From NCBI GenBank assembly GCA_030427705.1, contig JAUIBR010000001.1, forward strand, positions 280,307-344,306: DNA of 64,000 bases. The letters are read 5' to 3'. How positions within the stretch are numbered: position 1 is the first letter of the stretch; the number at the start of each line of letters is the position of its first letter. The notes under the pieces were generated by a model. It did no database searches. It had not been told where the DNA came from and saw only the letters and a program-made list of their open reading frames with translations. Both the position numbers and the translations under genes were made by a program. The DNA is from a bacterium (lineage in GTDB: Bacteria > Myxococcota_A > Bradymonadia > Bradymonadales > Bradymonadaceae). Below, piece by piece: positions 8,575-17,482 of the stretch.

Positions 8575-9327
8575 ATGCTTCAAGAAAACAAGAATCGTCG
8601 CCAATTTCTCAAACACCTCGCAATCTCGACGGGTAGCGTCGTGCTCGTGCCTTACGTCGTGTCCTGCGGAACCAATCCGCCGAACCCCGATGCGATGGCG
8701 AATGAACAAGCGATGAAAGAAGCCGAGGCGAAGGCTGCTGCTGAAAAGATGGACGCCGAAGAGCAAGCCAACGTGGCGAAGATGCTCGACGCGAACGCGA
8801 TTCCACCTATCAAGCCTGAAGGTTGGGACCCCATCGCGTACAACAAAGTTCGCGGAAATGCCGGCGCAATTCCGAAGAGCTACCTCAAGGACATCAACGG
8901 CGCTGACGGTGAAATGAAGCACCTTGGTAAGCACCTCCCATACGTCCCAACGCTGGACGCAGCCATGGTTCCCGCCGGATTCATCGCGCTGATGTGGGGC
9001 GACCCCGAAAAAGGTCACGTCAAGCACCCCAACGCACCAAAGACCGAAGATAACCCAGACGGTCACTGGTACAACTGGATCCGCGTGCGCAAGGCGACCG
9101 CAGAAGAAGCGGAAGAGCTGCAATCCAACTACACGGATTGGCCAGGAATCGCGGAAGGCGACAATGGCGCGTATGCAGTCTTCGGTGGTGGCGAAATCAC
9201 TGCCGAAAGCGGCAAGAACACGGTCTACCTGGCTGCACTTCCGAAGGACGTGAAGAAAGGCGACACCATTCGAATTCACGCGCACTGCCTCACCCACGGC
9301 GAATACGTCGACTTCATCACGGTCTAA
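8575..9327 (+). CDS. Tat-exported lipoprotein of unknown function
   Basis: 250-residue protein with a twin-arginine signal (NRRQFLKHL, Arg8-Arg9) that also carries a lipobox-like VVSC ending at Cys31, so it is probably folded in the cytoplasm, exported by Tat and lipidated. An Ala/Glu/Lys-rich stretch at residues 41-75 is predicted coiled-coil. The rest is a beta-rich domain with KKGDTIRIHAHCLTHGEYVD at 225-244, containing Cys and His residues that could bind a metal or cofactor. I do not recognise the family. Use of Tat suggests a cofactor or early folding. The ATG is preceded by a weak GGAC-type site. It stands alone between divergent and co-directional neighbours. Confidence 0.75.
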   Translation: MLQENKNRRQFLKHLAISTGSVVLVPYVVSCGTNPPNPDAMANEQAMKEAEAKAAAEKMDAEEQANVAKMLDANAIPPIKPEGWDPIAYNKVRGNAGAIPKSYLKDINGADGEMKHLGKHLPYVPTLDAAMVPAGFIALMWGDPEKGHVKHPNAPKTEDNPDGHWYNWIRVRKATAEEAEELQSNYTDWPGIAEGDNGAYAVFGGGEITAESGKNTVYLAALPKDVKKGDTIRIHAHCLTHGEYVDFITV

Positions 9328-9364
9328 GACGCCTGACCCGGTTGGAGAGCGGTAGGAGCCAACT

Positions 9365-10159
9365 GTGGCGACGTACGCGATAGGTGACATTCATGGGCGG
9401 TTCAAGGTCCTCAAGCGATTGCTTGAGCGTATCGAGTTCCGCCCAGAATCAGACACGCTTTGGTTGGTCGGCGACCTCGTCAACGTCGGGCCCAAGTCGT
9501 TGAAAGTTCTGCGCTGGGCCATGGATTTGCCCAATGTCGTTGTCACGTTGGGAAACCACGATCTGCACATGTTGGCGGTCTATCTGGGCGTGCGAGATCT
9601 GCGCCCCAAAGACACATTCCAGTCCGTGCTCGACGCGCCAGATGCGGACGACATCTTCGCATGGCTTCGCCGTCAGAAGCTTGTTCACAGACAAGACGGC
9701 TACATCATGGTGCATGCGGGCTTGCTACCTCAATGGACCCCGGACAAAGCCGTCGAGGTCGCCAACGAAGTCGAGCGTATGCTGTGCTCGCCGCACTATC
9801 CTGAGTTCTTCGACGAGATGTACGGCAACAAGCCGAAGATTTGGTCGGATGAACTGACAGGTAATGACCGATTGCGCATCGCTGTGAACGCGTTCACTCG
9901 TTCACGTATCGTGCGCGTTAAAGACGGTCGATTGGAGTTCGATTTCAAGGGTGAGCCACAGGATACGCCGAAAGGTTACGCGCCCTGGTACGAGCTCTTT
10001 GACGCACCTGGCGAAACACTGCTGTTTGGCCACTGGTCCGCACATGGTTTCTACGAATCTGAGCGTGTCGTGTGCTTGGATTCTGGCTGTGCGTGGAAAC
10101 GAAAACTGACGGCCATGCGTTTGTCTGACCGGGCCGTTTTCCAGGTCAGCGCTGGCTAA
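9365..10159 (+). CDS. apaH: symmetrical bis(5'-nucleosyl)-tetraphosphatase (ApaH-type)
   Basis: 264-residue calcineurin-like phosphoesterase of the ApaH type, which hydrolyses Ap4A to two ADP. Metal-binding motifs are in place: GDIHG (residues 7-11), GDLVNVGP in place of the usual GDLVNRGP, and GNHDLH. The C-terminal GHWSAHGF corresponds to the family GHW(A)A(L) block. The start is GTG at 9365, supported by TAGGAG about eight bases upstream. One substitution (Val for Arg in the second block) is unusual, so a related dinucleotide or phosphoprotein substrate is possible. Confidence 0.88.
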   Translation: MATYAIGDIHGRFKVLKRLLERIEFRPESDTLWLVGDLVNVGPKSLKVLRWAMDLPNVVVTLGNHDLHMLAVYLGVRDLRPKDTFQSVLDAPDADDIFAWLRRQKLVHRQDGYIMVHAGLLPQWTPDKAVEVANEVERMLCSPHYPEFFDEMYGNKPKIWSDELTGNDRLRIAVNAFTRSRIVRVKDGRLEFDFKGEPQDTPKGYAPWYELFDAPGETLLFGHWSAHGFYESERVVCLDSGCAWKRKLTAMRLSDRAVFQVSAG

Positions 10160-10181
10160 TTCTCTCACCAAAGAACCCTGT

Positions 10182-10898
10182 ATGAGTTTGATCGAGATAG
10201 CAGAAACACTACGTGACGCGTTTGACGATTTCGTTCCAGCCGAACCCGTAACGCATACCTACAATCCGCTGAAATACGGATGGAAGTCATGCAAGGCCTA
10301 CCTTGATGCGTACGGCACGAAGTCACCTCGCGAGGTGTTGATGATCGGCATGAATCCCGGCCCATGGGGAATGGCGCAGACGGCCGTGCCATTTGGTGAT
10401 GTCGCGATGGTCCGAGACTGGATGGGTATCGAGGAAGAGGTCGAAAAACCAGACAATGAACACCCCAAGCGCCTCGTCGAGGGCTTCCAATGTGGACGAA
10501 GCGAGGTTTCCGGGACCCGCCTCTGGACATTCATGAGCGAGAAGTTCGACTCCCCCGAGGACTTCTTTGACCGTTTCTTTGTCTGGAACTACTGCCCGTT
10601 GAGCTTCATGGAGGAGACCGGCCGCAACTTCATTCCAGAGAAACTCCCAAAAGAAGAGCGCGACGTGCTGTTCAAGCCTTGTGATGAAGCCGTGCGCGCG
10701 ATCGTCGACTACCTTGAGCCGACCTATATCGTTGGAGTCGGGAAGTTCGCTGAGAAGCAGGCGAAGAAGATTGTCGGAGACACTTTTGAGGGCACGATTG
10801 GCAGCATCCTGCATCCGTCGCCTGCCAGCCCCAAAGCCAACCGCGGTTGGGCTCAGTACGCTGAAGAAGACTTTGCTGCCCTAGGCATCGAAATCTGA
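10182..10898 (+). CDS. SMUG1-type single-strand-selective uracil-DNA glycosylase
   Basis: 238-residue uracil-DNA glycosylase of the SMUG1 family, which removes uracil and 5-hydroxymethyluracil from DNA in base-excision repair. Motif 1 is GMNPGPWGMAQTAVPFG (residues 56-72) and motif 2 is HPSPASPKANRGW near 212-224, both close to animal SMUG1. The Asn in the first motif takes the place of the catalytic Asp of family-1 UDG. It starts 22 bases after apaH on the same strand and may share its transcript. SMUG1 is scattered in bacteria; it is known in some Proteobacteria and Planctomycetes. Confidence 0.9.
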   Translation: MSLIEIAETLRDAFDDFVPAEPVTHTYNPLKYGWKSCKAYLDAYGTKSPREVLMIGMNPGPWGMAQTAVPFGDVAMVRDWMGIEEEVEKPDNEHPKRLVEGFQCGRSEVSGTRLWTFMSEKFDSPEDFFDRFFVWNYCPLSFMEETGRNFIPEKLPKEERDVLFKPCDEAVRAIVDYLEPTYIVGVGKFAEKQAKKIVGDTFEGTIGSILHPSPASPKANRGWAQYAEEDFAALGIEI

Positions 10899-10978
10899 GC
10901 TGGAAAGGAAAGTAGGAACACCACTCGGGGTTGTGATAAAGTCTTACCAAAGGGCGCATTAGAAATAGTGAGGAATTC

Positions 10979-11776
10979 ATGCGATTTACATTCGCATTGA
11001 TGATGTTTGTATTAACCTGGGCGGGATTCTCGACGGCTGCATTTGCTTGCAAATGCGCCGAGAAACCTCGCTCTGAGGCATACGACTCGGCATATTCAGT
11101 TTTCTACGGCGAGGCCACCGAAGCCGATGGTGGCAACGCTACGATCAAGGTCTCCAAATCCTTCAAACGCTCTCGCGCCAAACGAAAGATGAAGATCGTC
11201 GCTGACGGCGACAGCTGTGATTTTCAGTTTGAAGAGGGGAAGAAGTACCTGGTGTTCGCTGCAAAGGCGAAGAAAAAGAAGACCTACAGCGTTCATAGCT
11301 GCAGTGGCACGACCGCGCTGGAATTCACTCCACTCAATCCTGTGGTCTGGACGCTTGCAGACGATATGTCCTACGGCCTCACCAAACGCGAGCGCAAGAG
11401 TGCGCAGAATACCAAGAACAAGCTTGTCGATTCGGCAAACAAGTCCCTGCGTGATGCTGTCCGCAAATGCGACAAGACGATTTGGAAGAGCAAGAAGAAC
11501 GTGAAGGGCCATATCGAGGTCCGATTCGACTACACCGAGAAGCGCAAATTCACCGCTGAAATCATCAAGTACGAACGCTCTGCTGGCGAAGATGATGAGG
11601 TAAAAAGCTGCCTGACGAAACGTCTGACGGACGTCAAATTCCCGAAGTTCAGTGGCGGGCCAATCTCACTGTTTGCATATCGTCTGCTCGACCAGATCGA
11701 TCCGATGATGGTGCGAAAGAAGTCCAACGCATCCGTCGTTGCCTACAAATCTGACAAGTACGACGCCGACGAATAG
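10979..11776 (+). CDS. exported protein with TIMP/netrin-like N-domain and AgmX/PglI-like C-domain
   Basis: 265-residue exported protein. A signal peptide (about residues 1-23) is followed directly by CKC at Cys24-Cys26. With VFYGEA, the YLVFA strand and a later SCSGT, this matches the TIMP/NTR OB-fold in which the N-terminal Cys becomes the first residue of the mature protein. The second half (about 150-240) has the pattern of a TonB-C-like or AgmX/PglI-type domain: a RKC, an FDYT strand, then SCLTKRLTDVKFP. Both domains are known in myxobacteria but their roles are poorly defined. Ser/Thr and Lys are abundant. No obvious operon partner. Confidence 0.7.
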   Translation: MRFTFALMMFVLTWAGFSTAAFACKCAEKPRSEAYDSAYSVFYGEATEADGGNATIKVSKSFKRSRAKRKMKIVADGDSCDFQFEEGKKYLVFAAKAKKKKTYSVHSCSGTTALEFTPLNPVVWTLADDMSYGLTKRERKSAQNTKNKLVDSANKSLRDAVRKCDKTIWKSKKNVKGHIEVRFDYTEKRKFTAEIIKYERSAGEDDEVKSCLTKRLTDVKFPKFSGGPISLFAYRLLDQIDPMMVRKKSNASVVAYKSDKYDADE

Positions 11777-11955
11777 ACCGCACTCTGTCTCGGCTTCGAA
11801 CCCCACCGTCAAACCAATGACGCCCTTCGTCAATCAAATGGCGCGAAAAAGTGTCGCAAGACCGCTATTTTACTAGCTAAGACTTGATTTCTGGTTTTGG
11901 TTTCGTCACTCTGGTCTCAGGTAGATAACCGCACATCCTGGCTGGAGTAGAAATC

Positions 11956-13713
11956 ATGCGTATGAAGCTGTTACGTCATGTCGCCATTTGTTCGACGTTG
12001 ATCGCAGGGGTGGGCTGTAGCCCAACCGACGACTCCCCCGACATCGAGAGTGAGTCGGGCGTCATCGTTCAACGTCTGCGCTCGGCGCCTGACGACGGCG
12101 AGTCCTCGACCTTTGTGGCCATGGACTTCGTGGCTACAGATGCACGGGGCAATGCACTTCCTTGCGAGGCAGCGGGCTTGGACGTTGACGTTGAAGTCTC
12201 GTTCGACGGTGGTTCGTCATTCACTTCCATTGACGATGCCAGCGTCGTGACAAACTGCGGAGCTCCGGCTTATGACGTAGCACTCGTCTTAGACAATAGC
12301 GGCTCTCAGAAGGCCGTTCTGGACAAGACTCGAGAAGGCGCCCGTTCGTTTGCACAGGCGGTCACATCAGCCGGCGGTAGAGTTTCGGTGACGCGTGTAA
12401 GTACGTTCTCTGAGGTACTTGAACCGCTGTCGAGCGACCTGAATGCTGTCGAGAGCGCCATCGACTCAATGTTTGTGAACAAAGGCTGGACCGCACTCTA
12501 CGACGGAATGCGGATGGGCAACGAAACGCTAGGGGCGGAGCTCGGGACGTCCCCAGAGAGCTACGCTGACCTGGGCGCGTTCTGCAATCAGGGACGTGGC
12601 TTCGCGATGGTGGCGTTCACGAACGGCGAAGAGAACAACTCATCCCAGCAAGAGCTTGCGGGCGCAGACGATGACGGCATGGACACGACCATCAACGACG
12701 TGCTCGGAATGCGTGTGAACTCTGTTCCAACCCCAATTCACACGATTGGACTGGGAAAGCGCGTCGACCAAGCCGCGCTCAGCAGTATCTCTAATCAGAC
12801 CGGCGGCCGGCATATCACCGTTTCCGACCAAGACGCGATTCCATCGGCGTTTGACCTCATCGCTGACTACGCCGGCGCGACAACGCAGGTTTGCGCTACG
12901 GCAACCCGGTACGGTTGTGGACAGGCAACCTTCCGAGTCAACTACGATTGGACGGATGACCAGGGCAACGCGCACACGGGCTCGCTCTCGTATGAGGCGA
13001 ATGTCCCCTGCCCGCCCGCCCCACCGACGGGTCGCGCCGTGACGATGTTGTTGACGATGTCGGACCCCGGAATCGACGCCGCAACGGCGACGGCGCTTAG
13101 CAACCAAGCGCTTTCGTGGGCCTCGCCAATGGCAAACGCCAATGTGCTTTTTGTGCGCGATGATAACCACCACAACGAAGACAAGGACGACGTCCAATAC
13201 ATCAAAGGACTTATCGACAGCGCGAACGCTGGCTGGACCACAACGTATATGGACGAGCCTGCCAATGGCCTCACATCTGCCGACGTCGCCAGTTACGATG
13301 TCATCTGGTTCTCGAACCCGGGTTGGCCATTGGACGACCCGCTGACGTTCCAGACCCTTCAAGGCGCGCTAGCGAACGGCAAGGGCGTGGTCATGACCGG
13401 CGACGACATGAGCTGGTCGATGGGTCGCGCATTCCCAATGAGTTCGCTGACGAAGCTCAACCACAGGAACAACGGGACGAAGACCTGTGGCGTGACGACT
13501 GACAACAACCGTGGCGAGAGTTACCGGGTCACGTTTGGTTCGGATAGCCACCCCATTATCTCGGGATTGGAAGGCACGTCGTTCACGTATGGAAACGACA
13601 TCGACCACGCTGAAGCCGTTGGTGAGGGTGAGTCCGTGCTCGCGACTGCGACGCTTGATAGTGACCCGAACTGTCAATTGAGCACACCAGTTGTGGTCGC
13701 CTGGGAGCCATGA
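11956..13713 (+). CDS. VWA-domain lipoprotein with ThuA/GATase-like C-domain
   Basis: 585-residue lipoprotein; the signal peptide ends at Cys21 (AGVGCS). A von Willebrand A domain spans about residues 107-305, with a complete-looking MIDAS: DNSGS (Asp113, Ser115, Ser117), then the Thr of GWTALYDG, then a late Asp. From about residue 355 a second alpha/beta domain begins (AVTMLLTMSDPGID, YDVIWFSNPGW, GKGVVMTGDDMSWS) that resembles the ThuA or glutamine-amidotransferase-like fold without a catalytic Cys triad that I can see. Likely a surface or periplasmic adhesion or scaffolding protein. Clear in architecture, unknown in role. Confidence 0.75.
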   Translation: MRMKLLRHVAICSTLIAGVGCSPTDDSPDIESESGVIVQRLRSAPDDGESSTFVAMDFVATDARGNALPCEAAGLDVDVEVSFDGGSSFTSIDDASVVTNCGAPAYDVALVLDNSGSQKAVLDKTREGARSFAQAVTSAGGRVSVTRVSTFSEVLEPLSSDLNAVESAIDSMFVNKGWTALYDGMRMGNETLGAELGTSPESYADLGAFCNQGRGFAMVAFTNGEENNSSQQELAGADDDGMDTTINDVLGMRVNSVPTPIHTIGLGKRVDQAALSSISNQTGGRHITVSDQDAIPSAFDLIADYAGATTQVCATATRYGCGQATFRVNYDWTDDQGNAHTGSLSYEANVPCPPAPPTGRAVTMLLTMSDPGIDAATATALSNQALSWASPMANANVLFVRDDNHHNEDKDDVQYIKGLIDSANAGWTTTYMDEPANGLTSADVASYDVIWFSNPGWPLDDPLTFQTLQGALANGKGVVMTGDDMSWSMGRAFPMSSLTKLNHRNNGTKTCGVTTDNNRGESYRVTFGSDSHPIISGLEGTSFTYGNDIDHAEAVGEGESVLATATLDSDPNCQLSTPVVVAWEP

Positions 13714-13797
13714 CGCGCTTTGCGCTGGCGTCGCGCTTCGCGCTGGCGTCGCGCTTTGCGCTGGCTTCGTATTGGTGACGCGCTTCGCGCTGGGGTT
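13711..13797. repeat. 18-bp GC-rich tandem repeat
   Basis: About four degenerate copies of gcgctttgcgctggcgtc, alternating ctt tgc / ctt cgc, lie between the stop of the VWA gene and the stop of livM (convergent). The first copies overlap the last codon of the VWA gene. Like the 47-bp array at 702, it sits exactly in a gap between convergent genes. Confidence 0.75.
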
Positions 13798-13806
13798 CGG
13801 GAACCC

Positions 13807-14883
13807 TCAGTATTTGAAGGGCCAGGCCGAGAAGTAGCGTTTGATTCGCAGCCAAAATCCCAAAAGGCCTAGCGGCTCGTAGATCAAAAACAGACACACC
13901 ACGACCGCAAACAGCACCGTGGATTGCTGTGCCGACGTCAGGTTTTCTGACAAAAACGGGATATGGCGACCAACAGATTCGGCGAGCGGTGAAATGACCG
14001 TGAAGCCGATTGCGCCGGCCACTGCGCCGAAAGTGGTTCCGATACCCCCCAACACAATCATCGCGATGTATTGAACGCTCATGTTGAGGTCGAATGGCGG
14101 TTCGATCGTGATGTACTGCTGCTGGTAGGCGAACATCGCTCCTGCGACGCCTGCAAAGAACGAGGACAACGCGAAGGCGATGATCTTGGTGCGGGCGGGG
14201 TTGACGCCCAGAACGGCCGCAGCGAGGTCGTGGTCGCGTACAGCTATCATTGCACGGCCAAGGTCGGAGCGTTGAATGTTCTTCGACACCAACGCCGCTC
14301 CGACCGCGATCGTCACATAGACAAGATAGAGTTTCTTCTCGAATGGAATCTCGTAGTCACCGAACTCCCATGGTGCGTCAAACGTGGCATCACCCAGACC
14401 CGTGTACATCGGGACCGCAATCCCAGAAACGCCGCCGGTGATGTCGCCAAACGAGTGCAAGACATGGGCGACCAGGAAGAGCAGACCAATGGTGACGATG
14501 GCGAGATAAAGGCCGCGAAGCCGCAGTGCAAAAGGCCCAATCGCCAGCCCAACCAGCGCCGCAGCCATTCCTGCGAGCGGCATGCCGAGCCACCATGGGA
14601 CCTGGAATTCATTACCAAGCACCGCAACGGTGTACGCGCCGACGGCTAAGAACGCCGCGTGTCCCAGCGAAATCTGCCCCGCGAAACCCGTCAGGATCAT
14701 CAGGCCAATCGCACCCACAATCGACGTCGCAGTAAGATTGGCGATCGTCACCCACTTGGCCGAGGCGACCATCGGAAACACCAGCAGAAACGCAAGAGCG
14801 GCAATCAGACCGACCTTGTGCCACATGTCTGGGAAGAGCTTCAGGTCCTGCTCGTACGATGTGACGAGTTTCTTTGTTGGCAT
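13807..14883 (-). CDS. livM: branched-chain amino acid ABC transporter permease LivM-type
   Basis: 358-residue inner-membrane permease of the LivM family with about nine hydrophobic segments. Family marks are FAGQISLGHAAFLAVGAYT (about 67-85), GGVSGI, and the cytoplasmic ATPase-coupling loop with GRAMIAVRDHDLAAAVLGVN. The ATG at 14883 shares one base with the livH stop (TAATG), so the two permeases are co-translated. Upstream in-frame codons lie inside livH and are rejected as start. No LivG/LivF ATPases or LivK-type binding protein are found next to it, so the ligand cannot be told; amides, urea or short acids are also carried by this family. Confidence 0.9.
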   Translation of the reverse strand: MPTKKLVTSYEQDLKLFPDMWHKVGLIAALAFLLVFPMVASAKWVTIANLTATSIVGAIGLMILTGFAGQISLGHAAFLAVGAYTVAVLGNEFQVPWWLGMPLAGMAAALVGLAIGPFALRLRGLYLAIVTIGLLFLVAHVLHSFGDITGGVSGIAVPMYTGLGDATFDAPWEFGDYEIPFEKKLYLVYVTIAVGAALVSKNIQRSDLGRAMIAVRDHDLAAAVLGVNPARTKIIAFALSSFFAGVAGAMFAYQQQYITIEPPFDLNMSVQYIAMIVLGGIGTTFGAVAGAIGFTVISPLAESVGRHIPFLSENLTSAQQSTVLFAVVVCLFLIYEPLGLLGFWLRIKRYFSAWPFKY

Positions 14884-15779
14884 TACACGCGCTCCACATC
14901 TTTCGTGCCGAACATGCCGTACGGCCGAATCATCAGGAACACGATCATGACGATATAGGGGAAGACTGCGTGGAAGTTGTGACCGAAGTGTCCAAGCTGT
15001 GGATTCAGATATCCCTGGCACCACACCTCGAGCACACCCAAAAGGACTCCCGCGACGACGGCTCCGCCCGGCGATTCGAGTCCACCGACGATAACGGCAG
15101 GAAACGCCCGCAGAGCGACGAATCCGAGGTTTGCGTCGACGGTTCGTGGGAACATCCCAAGGAAGATGCCTCCCAATGCCGCCAGAGCACCCGCAATGAA
15201 CCAGGTTGACCCAAAGATGCGACCGACCGGAATTCCAAGCGCAAGCGCTACCTCTTGGTCTCCTGCGGTCGCCCGCATCGCCACACCCAGTTTTGTGTAT
15301 TTATTGACCAGAAAGAACGCCGTCAACGCCAGGGCACCCGCGACGATACCGGCCAAAGAGTTCGCCAAGATAGATGCCGTTCCAAGTTCGAAACTCTTCG
15401 TCATTTCCCACGGTGTGGGCATGCCTACCGGGTCCGTTCCCCAAACGAGGACGACCAGAGTGCGTAGGACCAAACCAATGAAGATGGTGAGGATGATCGT
15501 GACAAAAACCTGTCGGCCGATCATTCGGCGCAACACGAGTCGCTCAATACCTGCAGCTAATGCCCCTGTGATGACCATTGCGGCAACCAGAGCCACATAC
15601 CAGGGGACACCCTGGCTGCTGATGGCGACCATCGAAAACGCGCCGATGGTCAGAAACTCACCCTGTGCAAAATTGAAGACTTGAGACGCGCGGTAGATGA
15701 CGACGAAGCCCAACGCTACGAGCGCATACACTGCGCCCAAAGCCAATCCCGAGATTGTGAGTTGGAGAAATGTCGACAT
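14883..15779 (-). CDS. livH: branched-chain amino acid ABC transporter permease LivH-type
   Basis: 298-residue inner-membrane permease of the LivH family, partner of livM. It begins with the typical first helix LALGAVYALVALGFVVIYRAS, then FNFAQGEFL, and has the EAA-like coupling loop GVAMRATAGDQEVALALGI (about 167-185). Eight or so hydrophobic segments. It follows an Asn-rich lipoprotein gene by only three bases, so it probably belongs to a four-gene transcript (NYN protein, lipoprotein, livH, livM). I see no strong ribosome-binding site, which supports coupling to the upstream gene. Confidence 0.9.
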   Translation of the reverse strand: MSTFLQLTISGLALGAVYALVALGFVVIYRASQVFNFAQGEFLTIGAFSMVAISSQGVPWYVALVAAMVITGALAAGIERLVLRRMIGRQVFVTIILTIFIGLVLRTLVVLVWGTDPVGMPTPWEMTKSFELGTASILANSLAGIVAGALALTAFFLVNKYTKLGVAMRATAGDQEVALALGIPVGRIFGSTWFIAGALAALGGIFLGMFPRTVDANLGFVALRAFPAVIVGGLESPGGAVVAGVLLGVLEVWCQGYLNPQLGHFGHNFHAVFPYIVMIVFLMIRPYGMFGTKDVERV

Positions 15780-15782
15780 TAA

Positions 15783-16433
15783 TTAGTCGGCGACTCTTGC
15801 ACCGCAGAAGCGGTTGACGACTTCAATCACGGATTCTTCTTCACGGCAAAAGTCGATATCCGCAGCAAAGCTGAATCCGCCATCAAACGTGTTGCACTCG
15901 CAGCGCGTTGAACCATCGGCAGAGACCGAACAGTCGAGAGCCACAAAATCCTCTGGGCATTCTGAGATGAAGAAGCAGAAGTCCATGCCTCGCTCAAACT
16001 CGTATTGGTCGCAATCCCACGCGACTTCACACATCCCAACTTCCTGCTCGATGGTTCCCGTGCAGACAAGCCCATCTGAGCAATCTCGGCTCGAGTCACA
16101 GAACTCGCCGAAATTATTGAAGTTGTTGTTGTTCACGTTGTTATTGAAATTGTTGAAGTTGTTGTTGTTCACGTTGTTGAAGTTGTTGTTGTTCACGTTG
16201 TTAACGTTATTGACGTTATTTACGTTGTTAACGTTGTTGACGTTGTTTGCATTGTTGACGTTGTTGGCGCGGTTGTTTTCACCGCCAACACACAGTCCCT
16301 GCGAGCAAACTCGCCCAAATCGACACTCCGAATCGCTAGCGCAACCGGCGTCGTCCAGCGTGCAACCTGAGAGCGAAAATAGCGCCGCAGCCAGCGCTGC
16401 AGCGGACAAAATCGTCAGCTTGATAGACTTCAT
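15783..16433 (-). CDS. Asn-rich, Cys-rich lipoprotein
   Basis: 216-residue lipoprotein. The lipobox LSGC follows a standard signal peptide. A short Cys-rich segment (DDAGCASDSECRFGRVCSQG) is followed by an Asn-rich linker of about 55 residues (NNVNN and NNNFNN repeats), then a second Cys-rich C-terminal part with EFCDSSRDCSDGLVC. The paired Cys pattern is the 'deltaproteobacterial Cys-rich' style seen in surface proteins, probably disulfide-bonded knots. Start 16433 is chosen for the GAGG about five bases upstream; a start 18 bases earlier is possible. It sits between the NYN gene and livH with gaps of 23 and 3 bases. No enzymatic motif; possibly a spacer or surface anchor. Confidence 0.78.
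   Translation of the reverse strand: MKSIKLTILSAAALAAALFSLSGCTLDDAGCASDSECRFGRVCSQGLCVGGENNRANNVNNANNVNNVNNVNNVNNVNNVNNNNFNNVNNNNFNNFNNNVNNNNFNNFGEFCDSSRDCSDGLVCTGTIEQEVGMCEVAWDCDQYEFERGMDFCFFISECPEDFVALDCSVSADGSTRCECNTFDGGFSFAADIDFCREEESVIEVVNRFCGARVAD
16112..16276 (-). repeat. DNA array encoding an Asn-rich linker (9-bp period)
   Basis: A run of gttgtt/attgtt triplets on the plus strand encodes NNVNN/NNFNN repeats on the minus strand. Unit length is nine bases (two Asn codons plus one variable codon). Confidence 0.85.
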
Positions 16434-16456
16434 CACAACCTCAAACCACACGAACG

Positions 16457-17269
16457 CTAGGCGTTCGGGCCAAACGCGATCACCAGGTAACCGCCAGATT
16501 TTTCGTCTTTCTGAAGCTCCAGCAGACCTTTCTGGCTGGCGTCTTCAAGTAGTTCATTGAAGCTCCGATAACCATAGAAGTTCTCGGAGAACTGCGGAAG
16601 CTTACGCTTGATGACCTGCTTGATATGCGAACCCCAGATGTTGCCATCACGTTCTTCAAACAGGGATTCGGTGGTCTCAAGCACCAGCTCCAAGCCTTCT
16701 TCTTTGTCGCCCGTTTCGTCCGATTCATTCGAACCCTTCTCGGGACTTGCTGCTTTCTTCGGTCGCTTGGGCTTCTTGGACTTGCGGCCCTTTTGGCGGC
16801 GCACGAGGTCGTCATAGAAGATGTACTCGTCGCAGTTTTCGATGAGCAGTTTTGATGACGCAGCCTTCACGCCAACGCCGATGACGGTCTTGTTGTTCTC
16901 GCGCAGCTTGCTGACAAGCGGTGAGAAGTCGGAATCGCCTGAGATAATGACGAAACAGCCGACGTGTTTCTTCGTGTAGCAGAGGTCGAGTGCGTCAACG
17001 ACCATGCGGATATCAGCGGAGTTCTTGCCGGAGTACGAAACGTGCGGAATCTCGATCATCTCGAACGCCGCTTCGTGCATGGGCTTTTTCGCGGATTTGA
17101 AACCTTCCCAATCTGCGTAGGCGCGCTTCACGACAATCGTTCCCTTATCCAAGAGTCTCTGGAGAATCAGGTCGATATCAAATGTCGGGTAGTTAGCGTC
17201 GCGTGCGCCGATGGCTACGTTTTCGAAATCGCAGAAAATGGCGAGGTTTGGTGTGTCTGAGCTAGACAT
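16457..17269 (-). CDS. NYN/PIN-like ribonuclease-domain protein with OST-HTH domain
   Basis: 270-residue LabA/DUF88-type protein. The NYN (PIN-like) nuclease domain covers about residues 8-155: acidic motifs IFCDFENV, the SGKNSADIRMVVDALDL block and VIISGDSDFSPLV supply the Asp residues that would bind Mg2+. A Lys/Ser-rich linker (about 160-195) leads to an OST-HTH/LOTUS-like RNA-binding domain at the C-terminus. Predicted role is RNA processing or decay. The start at 17269 is supported by AGGAG about six bases upstream. It is the first gene of a minus-strand run that continues into an Asn-rich lipoprotein and LivHM, an unexplained association. Confidence 0.88.
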   Translation of the reverse strand: MSSSDTPNLAIFCDFENVAIGARDANYPTFDIDLILQRLLDKGTIVVKRAYADWEGFKSAKKPMHEAAFEMIEIPHVSYSGKNSADIRMVVDALDLCYTKKHVGCFVIISGDSDFSPLVSKLRENNKTVIGVGVKAASSKLLIENCDEYIFYDDLVRRQKGRKSKKPKRPKKAASPEKGSNESDETGDKEEGLELVLETTESLFEERDGNIWGSHIKQVIKRKLPQFSENFYGYRSFNELLEDASQKGLLELQKDEKSGGYLVIAFGPNA

Positions 17270-17482
17270 CGGTCTCCTGTTTAAAATCAAAAATTAGTGC
17301 TCAATTCATCGACCTACGAACTAACATATGCGGCGGATAAACGCCAATCGAGTGTGTTTGGACGGGCTTACAGCAGTTTCGATGACGATGCCGTTACAGA
17401 TCCCCATGAGGCTTGATTCGATGTTGCAGACCGGATAAACAAACGCCGGAAACCCAAATGCTTTGAAGCCCATGGAGCTACA

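Noticed and set aside
16112..16276. Repeat that could be a CRISPR or intergenic satellite
   Set aside because: It codes for the Asn linker of a lipoprotein in frame.
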